Shown here one piece after another: positions 6,162-6,505 of a DNA stretch of 6,505 nt. The position numbers and the translations under genes are program-made. Each line of letters begins with the position of its first letter. Within the stretch, counting starts at the first letter, position 1. Below the pieces are notes generated by a model. The model was given only the letters and a program-made list of their open reading frames with translations, made no database searches and had not been told where the DNA came from. Origin of the DNA: an uncultured Eubacteriales bacterium. GTDB taxonomy: Bacteria > Bacillota > Clostridia > Oscillospirales > RGIG7773. The DNA lies in assembly GCA_934541205.1 (NCBI GenBank), contig CAKTDK010000105.1:1-6505 (forward strand). Reading direction: 5' to 3'.

Positions 6162-6505
6162 TTATTCCTCACATAATTTGCGAATTATCTCTAATTCCCT
6201 TTTCATTGTTTTATTTTTAATATATAAATTTGGTTTTTTATATGGTAAATTTGAAAATAATTGATCACTTATTCCTACAATATCTTCTACTTTATCATTT
6301 GAAATTAGTTTTACATTGTTAACACAAGAAAAAAATTCCTTGCATACAGATATGTCTGAAGTAATAACAGGCATCCCATACTCCATCATTTCGCATGTCA
6401 TAACTCCCTGTGTATCCTCTCTGGTTGGCATCAACCCACATCTGGATTCATCTAAATAATGTAGCATCTCTGAATGATTTATTGTTTGATTGATCCATAT
6501 TAGAT
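6162..6505 (-). CDS. Glycosyltransferase family 4-type protein, C-terminal part (5' end outside window)
   Basis: The frame is open to the window edge: residues LIWINQTINHSE precede the internal Met at 6465-6467, so that Met is not the start. About 113 C-terminal residues are visible. They carry the donor-binding end of a GT-B glycosyltransferase of the GT4 type: CGLMPTREDTQGVMTCEM, then MEYGMPVITSDISVCKEF. The E-x7-E motif appears as D-x7-E (DTQGVMTCE), a variation I recall from other polysaccharide-cluster enzymes, and the G-x-P-V-I-x-S-D strand-turn is intact. The protein ends normally at ...KLCEE, with its TAA one base from the ATG of the next gene. It presumably transfers a sugar from a nucleotide donor to the lipid-linked repeat unit; donor and linkage cannot be read without the N-terminal domain. 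Confidence 0.85.
   Translation of the reverse strand, partial: LIWINQTINHSEMLHYLDESRCGLMPTREDTQGVMTCEMMEYGMPVITSDISVCKEFFSCVNNVKLISNDKVEDIVGISDQLFSNLPYKKPNLYIKNKTMKRELEIIRKLCEE
6165..6170 (-). promoter_or_regulatory. Ribosome binding site that decides the galactofuranosyltransferase start
   Basis: GAGGAA on the minus strand is followed by TAAT and then ATG (6158-6160), leaving 4 bases after GAGGAA or 6 after AGG. The in-frame GTG at 6170-6172 overlaps this site and has only CAAATTAT before it, with no Shine-Dalgarno sequence. The ATG is therefore the better start. The site lies within the last two sense codons and the stop of the upstream gene. Confidence 0.7.

Noticed and set aside
6162..6467. 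A small complete 101-residue gene starting at the Met at 6467
   Set aside because: The frame continues upstream to the window edge with sensible residues, and the visible part is only the C-terminal donor-binding portion of a larger glycosyltransferase, so it is a truncated view and not a small gene.

Overview
This window is the 3' part of a cell-surface polysaccharide (capsule, exopolysaccharide or O-antigen-like) biosynthesis operon. It runs on the minus strand, and the right end of an IS66-family insertion sequence adjoins its downstream edge. The operon is very AT-rich, uses AAA/ATA/TTA/AGA-type codons and has good GAGG/AGAGG-type ribosome binding sites. Its proteins and the IS66 tail look like those of low-GC Clostridia, perhaps a Lachnospiraceae-type gut anaerobe. 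That taxonomic guess is an inference from style, not from a marker gene.

In order of transcription (from high to low coordinates) the window holds six genes. (1) The C-terminal part of a GT4-type glycosyltransferase, 6505-6162, cut by the window edge. (2) A galactofuranosyltransferase-like enzyme related to E. coli WbbI, 6160-5135. (3) A protein that looks like a GT-B glycosyltransferase but belongs to no family I can name, 5124-3946. (4) A Wzx-type lipid-linked oligosaccharide flippase, 3912-2443. (5) A Wzy-type repeat-unit polymerase, 2441-1128. (6) An acyltransferase-3 family membrane O-acetylase, 1125-133. Spacing is 1, 10, 33, 1 and 2 bases, so this is one transcription unit; its promoter lies outside the window, upstream of position 6505.

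Together the genes describe a Wzx/Wzy-dependent pathway. Cytoplasmic glycosyltransferases build a lipid-linked repeat unit, probably containing galactofuranose. Wzx flips it, Wzy polymerises it outside the membrane, and the membrane acyltransferase probably adds O-acetyl groups. The initiating sugar-phosphate transferase, chain-length regulators and UDP-galactopyranose mutase are not in the window.

Positions 1-114 are clearly richer in GC. On the plus strand they encode the last residues of an IS66 TnpC transposase, followed by the short non-coding end of the element. The element stops about 18 bases from the stop codon of the acyltransferase, so operon and transposase converge and no native operon terminator is visible. 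Apart from this junction the window is gene-dense: there is no gene-free stretch over 300 bases, and no tRNA, rRNA, CRISPR or riboswitch is apparent. I see a fairly standard polysaccharide locus, not a new system. The points most worth a second look are the unassigned glycosyltransferase, a small GC-rich hairpin patch and an A9 tract inside the galactofuranosyltransferase gene, and the IS66 junction.
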